Below are positions 1 to 7,962 of a DNA stretch of 64,000 nucleotides, one piece after another; within the stretch, counting starts at the first letter, position 1, and each line of letters opens with the position of its first letter. The notes under the pieces are model-generated. The model made no database searches, was not told where the DNA came from, and worked only from the letters and a program-made list of their open reading frames with translations. This DNA is from Acidobacteriota bacterium. Its GTDB lineage: Bacteria > Acidobacteriota > Terriglobia > Acidiferrales > UBA7541. The translations under genes and the position numbers were made by a program. The stretch spans positions 78,003 through 142,002 of the forward strand of contig JABCYZ010000013.1 of the NCBI GenBank assembly GCA_013289955.1. The letters run 5' to 3'.

Positions 1-2471
1 TTGACCTGATAGGCGAAACCCACACGAGGGGCAAAATTGCTCTTCTGCGAGTTTCCGAGTCCTTTGCCTTGCGCATCCGTACTTTCGCACAGGATGTTGT
101 CCTGGGCCAACAAAGTAGTGAAGCTCGCCGAGAGGTCGACGCCTGGACTGCATGAGGTAGAAGCAGGAAGCAAGTAGGCTGCCCCTCCAAACGGACCGCC
201 TGCTGGGATGAAGTTTGCCTGGTTGCCATGGTGTTCGAAGACCAAGCCGAAGAAGTCGTAACGAACGCCGAGGTTCACGGTCAGTTTGCGGCCAACCTTC
301 CAGTCATCATTGAAATAGCCGCCGTAGTAGTTTTTGCCGTTGTCCGTAAGAGAGATGTTGGACAAGTCTATATTGCTCGCGCCGCCCACAAAATCGGGCC
401 CACCCACGGTCGAGGCAGTCGGGATCAACAGGAAGTCCGCGCGGCCGGTGTTGCCACTGTCGACGCTAGGAATTGAGGTGTAATCGCCGTTGTAGTCATA
501 TTCTCCGCGGGACCAGGGCGGCTGCAGCGTCGAGAACTTGACGTGTTGCCACTCAAAGCCCATTTTGAACGTATGCTTGCCGTAAATCTTTGTGACGCTG
601 TCGGTCAGCTGGAACGTGGATGTGACCTCGTCGGAAGGCAGGAAGGCGTTACTGCCCAATGTGGCAAGCCCATTGATTCCGAAGGCGGGAAGCCCGCCGT
701 TCAAGGCCTGCTGGGGGACGCCAAGGATGCCAAACTCTCCAGGAATGTTCGACAGATCGTTGGCTTCGGGCGAAACGCGTGTCGTGTGAAGGTAATTAAG
801 CCCGGCGCGAACCTCGTTGATCAGGGTCGGTGAAAACGTGTGCGTATAGCCTAGCGCGCTCTGTTCAGCGATGGCGGTCTGGGTGCCCTGTTGGAAGCCC
901 CCGCCGTCCGCGACCCCTCCGAAAATGCCGGGAATGAACTGCGGGTCGTCCACCAGGCTGAACCGATAGAACAATTGGTTCTGCTCGTTGAAGTTGATGT
1001 CCATCCGGGTATCGAAGGAGTTGGCGTGTTCAAAGAGCTTGGGAGAATTGGCGAAGTTGGAAAAAAGCGACCCAGCTGCACTCGTTGTGGGCAGGGGATA
1101 CAGATTCAATAACGCTATAGCGTTTTGATCCAACCGGTTGGCATTGATCATGTTTAGCGTAGGGCAGTTGGCAATCGTAACGGCCAATGTATTGGCAGCA
1201 CAGCCGGTCGCGAACGGACTGCGAACAAATCCGGTGTTGGTTGCGAAAAGGCCTGTGACCGGATCCACTTGCCCAGCGGTGACGGCCCGAGTAGTCGCCG
1301 GATCGAAAACCGTACCGCTGGAATAGGTTTGTAGGTCGACAGCGGGGCACGGCGAAACATTGACGGAGCAGAGTCCCTGCGTCTCTGTTCCTGTTTGAGC
1401 GAGGATGAGATCCTGGAAGTTCGTATAGCCACTGTTGCGCTCCGCCACGCTCGGAACCGAGCCGCTCAGAATGGTTCCTTGAACCCGGCGCAAGCCCTGA
1501 TAATCGCCAAAGATGAAAACTTTGTTTTTGCCGTTAAATAGTTTCGGGATGTAGACCGGCCCGCCGGCGGTGAAGCCGAACTGATTCTGCCGTAGTTCGC
1601 CTTTTGGAACCTGATGCTGGTTTTCAAAAAAGTCCGCGGCATCGAGCTTATCGTTGCGGAAGAATTCCCAGACGTCGCCATGGAACTCGTTGGTGCCGGA
1701 CTTGATGGTGGCGTTGAGAACTGCGGCGCCGGAACGGCCGAACTCTGCGCTGAAGTCTGAGGTCTGTACTTTAAATTCTTCGACCGCGTCGACCGGAGGA
1801 AGCACGACATAGTTGGTGCCGTTGAGGAAGTCCACGGTGTCAGAGTTGTTGTCGATGCCGTCCAGGAGGTAATTGTTCTGCGCCGGACGAAGTCCATTGG
1901 CAGAGAAAGCGCCGCTGGCCGCATTGCCACGTGTGTCGGCCTGAGGAGTGTTGACGCCGGCAGCCAGCTGCGCAAGGAAGGTAAAATTGCGTCCATTCAG
2001 GGGGAGATCATTCACGCTTCGCGAGTCGACGACCTGGCCGACCGAAGCGTCTTGCGACTGCAGCACGGGAGCGGCAGCCGTGACCTCGACGGTTGTCGTG
2101 ACATTGCCGGGCTTAAGGGTGAAATCCGCAACGACGTTCTCACCGACGTTGACCGAGACATGCGGCCTCGTGACCGTTTCAAAGCCTTGAAAGGTGACGG
2201 TGAGCTTATAGCTCCCGACTCTCACGGGCGTGAATTTGTAGATGCCGTCGTTCCCCGTGGTGGTGGAGGTAGTGGCGCTCGTGCCTTCGTTGATCAACGT
2301 GACGGTGGCACCGTGGATGGCCGAACCCGAAGCGTCGGTAATGGTCCCCAGGATGGCGCCGGCATCGACTTGAGCGCGTAGCGGCGCTACGCACAAGAGC
2401 GTGAGCAGAAATGCGGCGGTCATCCCCAAGAATGCTCGCCCGATGAACCTTGAACTTACCATTCGCTTCAT
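1..2471 (-). CDS. TonB-dependent receptor with carboxypeptidase-regulatory-like domain (C-terminus cut by window edge)
   Basis: Reading the minus strand from the ATG at 2471 gives one open frame of about 823 codons that runs off the left edge. It begins with a signal peptide (MKRMVSSRF... ending near ...APLRAQ, about residue 33), then a carboxypeptidase-regulatory-like Ig fold (about 35-120, with GSAIHGATVTL and YKFTPVRVGSYKLT), then a plug domain (LPLNGRNFTFL, ANGLRPAQNNYLLDGIDNN, GTNEFHGDVWEFFRND) and the start of the beta-barrel. This is the acidobacterial type of outer-membrane receptor, usually over 1000 residues, thought to import oligosaccharides or other large solutes with TonB energy. 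The start is set by a strong AGGAGGA six or so bases before the ATG. It is divergent from a LacI regulator. The substrate cannot be read from the sequence; galactosides are an inference from the neighbouring galK and GH2 genes. Confidence 0.9.
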   Translation of the reverse strand, partial: MKRMVSSRFIGRAFLGMTAAFLLTLLCVAPLRAQVDAGAILGTITDASGSAIHGATVTLINEGTSATTSTTTGNDGIYKFTPVRVGSYKLTVTFQGFETVTRPHVSVNVGENVVADFTLKPGNVTTTVEVTAAAPVLQSQDASVGQVVDSRSVNDLPLNGRNFTFLAQLAAGVNTPQADTRGNAASGAFSANGLRPAQNNYLLDGIDNNSDTVDFLNGTNYVVLPPVDAVEEFKVQTSDFSAEFGRSGAAVLNATIKSGTNEFHGDVWEFFRNDKLDAADFFENQHQVPKGELRQNQFGFTAGGPVYIPKLFNGKNKVFIFGDYQGLRRVQGTILSGSVPSVAERNSGYTNFQDLILAQTGTETQGLCSVNVSPCPAVDLQTYSSGTVFDPATTRAVTAGQVDPVTGLFATNTGFVRSPFATGCAANTLAVTIANCPTLNMINANRLDQNAIALLNLYPLPTTSAAGSLFSNFANSPKLFEHANSFDTRMDINFNEQNQLFYRFSLVDDPQFIPGIFGGVADGGGFQQGTQTAIAEQSALGYTHTFSPTLINEVRAGLNYLHTTRVSPEANDLSNIPGEFGILGVPQQALNGGLPAFGINGLATLGSNAFLPSDEVTSTFQLTDSVTKIYGKHTFKMGFEWQHVKFSTLQPPWSRGEYDYNGDYTSIPSVDSGNTGRADFLLIPTASTVGGPDFVGGASNIDLSNISLTDNGKNYYGGYFNDDWKVGRKLTVNLGVRYDFFGLVFEHHGNQANFIPAGGPFGGAAYLLPASTSCSPGVDLSASFTTLLAQDNILCESTDAQGKGLGNSQKSNFAPRVGFAYQV

Positions 2472-2483
2472 GAACTTCCTCCT

Positions 2484-2507
2484 CGGCACCCGCACGGTGC
2501 CGTTTTT
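2484..2507 (-). promoter_or_regulatory. Stem-loop in the 5' leader touching the TonB receptor Shine-Dalgarno
   Basis: Arms CGGCACC (2484-2490) and GGTGCCG (2496-2502) are perfect 7-bp complements around a 5-base loop. On the minus strand the stem ends immediately before AGGAGGAAG, the ribosome-binding site of the receptor, and is preceded by five A residues. On the plus strand it looks like a terminator (T run 2503-2507), but there is no plus-strand gene to end here. A leader structure affecting translation of the receptor is the likelier reading. Confidence 0.45.
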
Positions 2508-2732
2508 CGCGCAGTCAAAAGCGGCGTAGGCCGTCGCTCCACAACGCCTCTCGGACCACGGCGTTGCTCATGCTTACGGCAGGCCGCTGGATTCGCCGAT
2601 CAGATCGAATCCATGGGGCTTCAAAGCCCTCCGCCTCGCGCCACGAACGTCAGTTAATTGGACAAACCCAAAGCCCCGGAATGAACGAAAAGCGCACAAC
2701 CCCAATTAAGCGACCCCAAAGCACTCGAGCAC

Positions 2733-2744
2733 TTAACCGCTTAA
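2733..2744. promoter_or_regulatory. Possible LacI-family operator
   Basis: TTAACCGCTTAA is a near-palindrome (5 of 6 base pairs) with the central CpG typical of LacI/GalR operators. It lies between the divergent receptor and the LacI-family gene, about 60 bases before a -10-like TATACT. Assignment to the adjacent regulator is inference. Confidence 0.35.
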
Positions 2745-2773
2745 CCCAGCTAATATCACCATATTTTGCGTAG

Positions 2774-2800
2774 TGTCAAGCACTTTTTTTGCTTTATACT
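2774..2800 (+). promoter_or_regulatory. Weak candidate promoter for the LacI-family gene
   Basis: A good -10 hexamer TATACT (2795-2800) has only a poor -35 candidate (TGTCAA at 2774-2779, 15-base spacer). It would give a leader of about 75 bases before the ATG at 2882. Confidence 0.3.
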
Positions 2801-2881
2801 CTCAGCAGCTTGCGGAGTTTCGCATCGGCGAGCTTCTGGTGTAGCTTCGGAGTCGGTCGAGGAAAGCGAAATGCTGGCATT

Positions 2882-3892
2882 ATGGGTCTAACCATTCGAG
2901 ACGTCGCCAAAGCTGCTGGTGTGTCCACAGCCACTGTTTCCAACGTCTTGAACAAGACCGGAAAAGTGGGCCCGCGGACGAACCGCCTGGTGCTCTTGAC
3001 GGTGAAACGACTCGGCTATTTCCCGAACGCGCACGCGCGCCACCTGGCTTCGCGCGACAGCCGCACGCTCGGAATTATCGTGTCGGACATCGTGAACCCC
3101 TTCTTCCCCGAGGTCATCAAGAGTTTTGAAACGCGCGCGCGTCAGCTTGGCTACGATGCCATTCTTAGCGACACGAATTACGATCCGCGGAGAACGCGTG
3201 AAGCTGCGGAACGCATGATGGAGCACAATGTGCGCGGCGTGGCGATCATGACCTCCGAGATCAGCTCGCAACTCATCCAGGAACTGGAACGAAGAAGAAT
3301 CGCCGTCACGTTCCTGGACCTCGCACCTGTTCGCGGCTATGTCAGCAAGCTGCGCATCGACTACTTCTCGGGGATCAAGCAAATTGTGGAATACCTCCAT
3401 AAATGCGGGCATCGGCGCATTGCCTTCATCGCCGGGCGCCCCAAGCTGAAGTCCAACATCGCCCGTATGGAAGCCTACGAGAGTTGCATGCGGGATTTGG
3501 GGATGGAACCTGGGCCGGTCGTGCACGGCGACTTGCGCTACGAGGGCGGCCTGGCGGCCGGCTTGCACATCGCAAAACTTTCGCCAAGACCGACCGCGGT
3601 GATGGCCGTGAATGATCTTACGGCAGTGGGAGTCATCAAGGGGCTGCTGAAAGGAGGCTGCCGCGTGCCGGAAGACATTTCGGTTACGGGATTTGATAAC
3701 ACGCGCCTGGCCGAATACAGCAACCCCTCGCTCACAACCGTCGATATCCACCGCGATATGCTGGGGCAGATGGCGGCCGACGCCCTGCATGAGCTCTCTT
3801 GCTCCGCCCATCCTCAAGGCCGGGAATACCACATTCCGGCGGAACTGATTTTGCGAGATTCCTCCGGGCCCGCTCCCGCCGAAAAGTCCTGA
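2882..3892 (+). CDS. LacI/GalR-family transcriptional regulator
   Basis: 336 residues when started at the ATG (2882) that places the helix-turn-helix at the very N-terminus, as in the family; the frame is open to a TTG at 2789 but those 31 residues do not resemble anything. The HTH reads TIRDVAKAAGVSTATVSNVLN (about 3-23), followed by the hinge helix region (GYFPNAHARHLAS) and a periplasmic-binding-protein-like effector domain (LGIIVSDIVNPFFPEVIKS onward, VTGFDNTRLAEYSNPSLTTV near the C-terminus). Such proteins repress or activate sugar genes in response to a sugar or sugar phosphate. It is divergent from a TonB receptor and stands ahead of a run of plus-strand genes, so both are plausible targets. 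The ligand is unknown; galactose-type sugars are an inference from galK and GH2 nearby. Confidence 0.93.
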   Translation: MGLTIRDVAKAAGVSTATVSNVLNKTGKVGPRTNRLVLLTVKRLGYFPNAHARHLASRDSRTLGIIVSDIVNPFFPEVIKSFETRARQLGYDAILSDTNYDPRRTREAAERMMEHNVRGVAIMTSEISSQLIQELERRRIAVTFLDLAPVRGYVSKLRIDYFSGIKQIVEYLHKCGHRRIAFIAGRPKLKSNIARMEAYESCMRDLGMEPGPVVHGDLRYEGGLAAGLHIAKLSPRPTAVMAVNDLTAVGVIKGLLKGGCRVPEDISVTGFDNTRLAEYSNPSLTTVDIHRDMLGQMAADALHELSCSAHPQGREYHIPAELILRDSSGPAPAEKS

Positions 3893-4050
3893 TCGCAGTC
3901 CCGGTATTTTGCTATCCCCACCCTGCAGTGTCCCACATGCATCCGCTCGAGCTTTGATGACGCCGCGTTGGCCTCAGGTTGGTCTTTCGAACGGCTTCTC
4001 CTCGATGCTAGCATTCGAAGGGCGAGTGAAGGCAGCCGGGAATCTTACGA

Positions 4051-7000
4051 ATGGCCCGTCAAAAAGACGAAGACCACACTTTCTCACGGCGCACGTTTCT
4101 GCGGAGGATCGGGTGGACGCCGATGCTTTTCCTCCCGGCGCCGCTTTATTCCCGCTCCTTCCGGCCGCTACTTGCGGAAACTCCGGGCACGGGGAAACTT
4201 CCTTTCGATCTGGCGGATTTTCGGGTAACGCCGCATTATCCGGCGAAGTCTCCTCTCGATGACGTTCTTCAGAAAGTGGTTCCGGGCACGGATGAATACG
4301 TCACGGAGAAATACGCATTTGAGATCATGCGGATTCTCGATGGATGGAGCCGGGCTCTGAAGGCGGCGCCCCCCGCCCTCGATGTCCTCTCGAAAGCCTT
4401 GGAGAGTTCGCTCGAAGCATGTTCGCTCGTTCCCGTACAGCAAGCCGCCGTCGAGACTCGAAAGGGGCTTGAGGTCTTTCGAAGAAAGTTTTCCACCAGC
4501 GTCGAACTGGGACGCGAGCGTTTTCTTCAGGAGATGAAGACCTATTTGGCCCCGATGACGCGCGTCGAGACGGCGGAGTTCGAGATTACCGGGATCGCGG
4601 AAATCGCGGGTTCTCCGGCCTTGTTGCGCGTCGAGATTCGCTATGACTTTGTCGGCACGGGACGAGAGGCGAGGCGCGAGCAACGCGTTGGGCGTTGGCT
4701 GACGCAGTGGTCAGAGAATGCCACAAAGGAATGGCGGGTGCTTCGATGGGAAGCGGCGGAGGAAACTCTCAGCCGGGCGCGCTCGCCGATATTCGTTGAC
4801 GTTACGTCAGAAGCGCTTGGGCAAACGGAATCGTACCAGAAGCAAATGCTTCACGGAGCCGACTATTGGCGCACCGTTTTGGACGGAGCTTCTGGCATCG
4901 ACGTTTACGGCAACAACGGCCTGGCCGTGGGCGATTTCAACAAGGATGGGCTGGATGATTTCTACGTCTGCCAGCCTCCCGGACTTCCGAACAGGCTCTA
5001 TCAGAATCGCGGCGATGGAACGTTCGAAGATGTGACGGAAAAGGCCGGAGTCGGCGTGCTGGATGGCACAGCGAGCGCATTGTTCGCGGACTTTGAGAAC
5101 AAAGGGTTCGAGGATCTTCTGGTCGTGGGCGGCGGCGGACCGCTTCTTTTTGTGAACCAGGGGAATGGAAAGTTTCGGCTGAAGCGCGACGCCTTTCAGT
5201 TTGCGCGGCCTCCTGAAGGAACTTTCACGCACGCCGCCGTAGCCGACTATGACCGCGACGGACGTCTCGATATTTATTTTTGTTTGTACAGCTACTACCT
5301 GGGCCTCGACCAATACCACTACCCCGCTCCCTATTTTGATGCGCGCAATGGGCCTCCCAATTTTCTGCTTCACAACGAGGGCAACGGGACTTTTCAGGAT
5401 CGCACCGAGGCGGCGGGATTGAACATGGACAACAACCGCTACAGTTTCGCCTGCGCCTGGGGTGATTTCCATTCCGGCGGTGCGCCAGATCTGTATGTGG
5501 CCAATGATTTCGGGCGAAACAATCTTTACCGCAACAATGGCGACGGGAAATTCACGGTGGTCTCCGCGGAAGCTGGCGTCGAGGATGTCGGCGCAGGGAT
5601 GAGCGCAAGCTGGTTTGACTTCGATAACGACGGCAACCAGGATGTGTATGTCTCGAATATGTGGTCCGCGGCCGGCATGCGCGTTTCTGAACAAAAAGCG
5701 TTTCATGAAAAAGATCCGGAGACTATCCGCGCGTTTTATCGCCAGCACGCGCGCGGCAATTCGCTGTACCGAAACCTTGGGAATGGAAAGTTTCAGAACG
5801 TGAGCCACGCGGCGGGAGTTGATGTGGGGCGATGGGCGTGGTCTTCGGACGCCTGGGACTTCGATCACGACGGCTACCCAGATCTGTACATCGCCAATGG
5901 CTATATATCGGGGCCGGTGAGTGCAGGGTCAAAGACTGCGGGGCGCGACGCAGATGACGTAGCGAGCTTTTTCTGGCGGCAAGTTGTGGCGAATTCGCCC
6001 CAGAATCAGGCGTCTTCGCCAAAGTATGAGCTGGGCTGGAATGCTATCAACGAGCTGATCCGGTCGGACGCCTCTTGGAACGGCTTCGAGCGAAACATCT
6101 TTTACGCGAATAACCACGATGGGACCTTTTCCGATATATCGGGCACTTCTGGCTTGGATTTTCCCGACGATAGCCGTTCGTTCGTACTCGCCGACCTGGA
6201 CCACGATGGTCGCCTGGAAGTGATTCTCAAAAACCGGAACGCGCCGCAACTGCGGGTTTTGCGCAACGCGATGAAGGAGATTGGCAACTCGATTGCGTTT
6301 CGCTTGCGCGGAACAAAAAGCAATCGCGATGCAATCGGCGCGGCAGTGACGGTGGAAGCCGATGGACACCGGCAGACGAAATATCTCCAGGCCGGCTCCG
6401 GATTTCTGTCCCAGCACACCAAGGAGCTTTTCTTTGGAGTGGGAAAAACGGAAGGGACTGTCCGCGCCACCATTCGCTGGCCTAATGGGGCGACTCAGGT
6501 CTTCGAGCAGGTGCCGGTGAACCAGCGAATCGAAATGGAAGAAGGCTCCGAGGTTTTTGCGGCGAAGCCGTTTGTGGCTGCGCCGGCTCGATACACTGGG
6601 ACCGGCGAAACTCAGAAGGCGGAGGCGTTGCCAACGTCCGTCGAGACCTGGCTCATCGAGCCGTTGAGCGCGCCCGGGTTTTCCTTGCCCGACGTCCCAG
6701 GCAATCTGCGCACTCTTTCCTCGTTCCGCGGCGGCTTCGTGCTGCTCCACTTCTGGACGTCGGCTTCAGAGGCTTGTCGCGAGCAGCTGCGCGTTCTCCA
6801 CAAGCAACACTCCACTTTCGCCGCGAGCGGACTTCAGATTTTGGGCGTTAACGTGGATGATCCCGGCGATGTTCAAGCCGTACGGTCCTTCGCCCTCAAG
6901 GAAGGGCTCGCCTTCCCGAACCTGCTTGCTACCCAGGACGTGGCTGGCATCTACAATATCGTTTATCGCTACTTGTTTGACCGCCGCAGAGATCTGGCTC

Positions 7001-7917
7001 TCCCCGCTTCTTTTCTCGTCAACGCGGACGGAATGATCGTCAAGATCTACCAGGGAGCGGTGAATCCTCAGCGGCTCCGGGAAGATTTGAAATTGGTGCC
7101 AGGAACCACAAATGCCCGTATGAAAAGAGCGCTTCCCTTTGAAGGAACGCTCTATCAAGACGAATTTCAGCGCAACGACTTCACGTATGGAGTGGCGATG
7201 TTTCAGCGCGGCTATCTGGACGAGGCCGCCGCGTCTTTCGAGCAAGTGATTCGAGCCAAGCCGGAGGAACCGGAGGCTTATTACAATCTAGGAACGCTCT
7301 ACCTCCGGAAAAATGCTTTGCCGGATGCACGGAGGTATCTCGAGCAGACGGTGAAACTGCGGCCTGACTATCCGGAGGCGTGGAATAACCTCGGAATGAT
7401 CGCCGGACAGGAAGGTAAGGCGGATGAGGCTATTCGCAACTTCCAGCAGTCCCTCACGCTGAGGCCAAACTATGTCACGGCGATGCTGAACCTCGGAAAC
7501 CTTTACCGGCGGCAGGGAACGGTCGAGGAAGCGGAAAAGCTTTTGAACCGCGCGCTCGAGATGGAACCGGACAATCCGGAGACAAATTACAGTCTAGGAA
7601 TGCTCTATGCGCGGCAAGATCAGCTTCCGCGCGCCTCAAGCTATTTGGAAAAAGCAGTGAGCTTGCGGCCCGATTATCCTGACGCGCTCAATAACCTGGG
7701 CGTCCTCTTCGTCCGCCAGGAGAACTATCCCGAAGCCAAAGAGAAATTCGAGGCTTGCATCCGCGTGGCTCCAAACTATGACCAGGCCTATCTCAACCTG
7801 GCGCGCCTTTACGTCCTGTTGAACGATAAAGCGAAGGCCAGAGAGGTGTTGCTCGCGTTGTTGCACCGGCAACCGCAGCACAAATTGGCTCAGCAGGCGC
7901 TGGAGATGCTAAATTGA
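4051..7917 (+). CDS. Tat-exported CRTAC1-like protein: FG-GAP/VCBS + ASPIC/UnbV + redoxin + TPR fusion
   Basis: 1288 residues. The N-terminus has a twin-arginine motif (SRRTFLRR, residues 12-19). About 50-240 is an uncharacterised helical region. About 245-745 holds FG-GAP/VCBS repeats with calcium-binding DxDxDG-type loops (e.g. FNKDGLDDFYV, YDRDGRLDIYF, DFDNDGNQDVYV), forming a presumed beta-propeller. About 748-835 is the ASPIC/UnbV domain (RDAIGAAVTVEADG, IRWPNGATQVFEQV). About 868-1013 is an AhpC/TSA-TlpA-like thioredoxin fold. About 1045-1288 carries roughly seven TPRs (e.g. AYYNLGTLYLRKNALPDA). The redoxin motif reads FWTSASEACR where active TlpA-like proteins have FWATWCPPCR, so the first cysteine is serine. 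Unlike the other CRTAC1 genes here it lacks the C-X8-C insert. It is followed 45 bases later by a TPR gene, probably in one operon. The role is not known; scaffolding or binding outside the cytoplasm is inferred. Confidence 0.88.
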   Translation: MARQKDEDHTFSRRTFLRRIGWTPMLFLPAPLYSRSFRPLLAETPGTGKLPFDLADFRVTPHYPAKSPLDDVLQKVVPGTDEYVTEKYAFEIMRILDGWSRALKAAPPALDVLSKALESSLEACSLVPVQQAAVETRKGLEVFRRKFSTSVELGRERFLQEMKTYLAPMTRVETAEFEITGIAEIAGSPALLRVEIRYDFVGTGREARREQRVGRWLTQWSENATKEWRVLRWEAAEETLSRARSPIFVDVTSEALGQTESYQKQMLHGADYWRTVLDGASGIDVYGNNGLAVGDFNKDGLDDFYVCQPPGLPNRLYQNRGDGTFEDVTEKAGVGVLDGTASALFADFENKGFEDLLVVGGGGPLLFVNQGNGKFRLKRDAFQFARPPEGTFTHAAVADYDRDGRLDIYFCLYSYYLGLDQYHYPAPYFDARNGPPNFLLHNEGNGTFQDRTEAAGLNMDNNRYSFACAWGDFHSGGAPDLYVANDFGRNNLYRNNGDGKFTVVSAEAGVEDVGAGMSASWFDFDNDGNQDVYVSNMWSAAGMRVSEQKAFHEKDPETIRAFYRQHARGNSLYRNLGNGKFQNVSHAAGVDVGRWAWSSDAWDFDHDGYPDLYIANGYISGPVSAGSKTAGRDADDVASFFWRQVVANSPQNQASSPKYELGWNAINELIRSDASWNGFERNIFYANNHDGTFSDISGTSGLDFPDDSRSFVLADLDHDGRLEVILKNRNAPQLRVLRNAMKEIGNSIAFRLRGTKSNRDAIGAAVTVEADGHRQTKYLQAGSGFLSQHTKELFFGVGKTEGTVRATIRWPNGATQVFEQVPVNQRIEMEEGSEVFAAKPFVAAPARYTGTGETQKAEALPTSVETWLIEPLSAPGFSLPDVPGNLRTLSSFRGGFVLLHFWTSASEACREQLRVLHKQHSTFAASGLQILGVNVDDPGDVQAVRSFALKEGLAFPNLLATQDVAGIYNIVYRYLFDRRRDLALPASFLVNADGMIVKIYQGAVNPQRLREDLKLVPGTTNARMKRALPFEGTLYQDEFQRNDFTYGVAMFQRGYLDEAAASFEQVIRAKPEEPEAYYNLGTLYLRKNALPDARRYLEQTVKLRPDYPEAWNNLGMIAGQEGKADEAIRNFQQSLTLRPNYVTAMLNLGNLYRRQGTVEEAEKLLNRALEMEPDNPETNYSLGMLYARQDQLPRASSYLEKAVSLRPDYPDALNNLGVLFVRQENYPEAKEKFEACIRVAPNYDQAYLNLARLYVLLNDKAKAREVLLALLHRQPQHKLAQQALEMLN

Positions 7918-7962
7918 GATTTCGCCAGCTGCGCTCGGACGCACTCGGGGGAAAGTCGAGAA

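Larger units (their letters stand above)
2472..2881. other. Divergent intergenic region between TonB receptor and lacI-type gene
   Basis: About 410 bases without a gene. It holds a stem-loop next to the receptor ribosome-binding site (2484-2507), a GGGCTT/AAGCCC inverted repeat at 2616-2629, an imperfect palindrome TTAACCGCTTAA at 2733-2744 with a related half site TTAAGCG near 2706, and a TATACT hexamer at 2795-2800. This is where control of both divergent genes would be expected. Confidence 0.6.

Noticed and set aside
2484..2507. Plus-strand Rho-independent terminator
   Set aside because: The stem plus T run fits, but no plus-strand gene lies upstream; a leader structure of the minus-strand receptor is a better explanation.
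4807..5868. Minus-strand Val/Ile/Asp-rich open frame opposite the first CRTAC1 gene, with similar ones at 11063-12019 and 41533-42456
   Set aside because: They look related to each other only because they are antisense to the repeated calcium-loop codons; the real products are on the plus strand.
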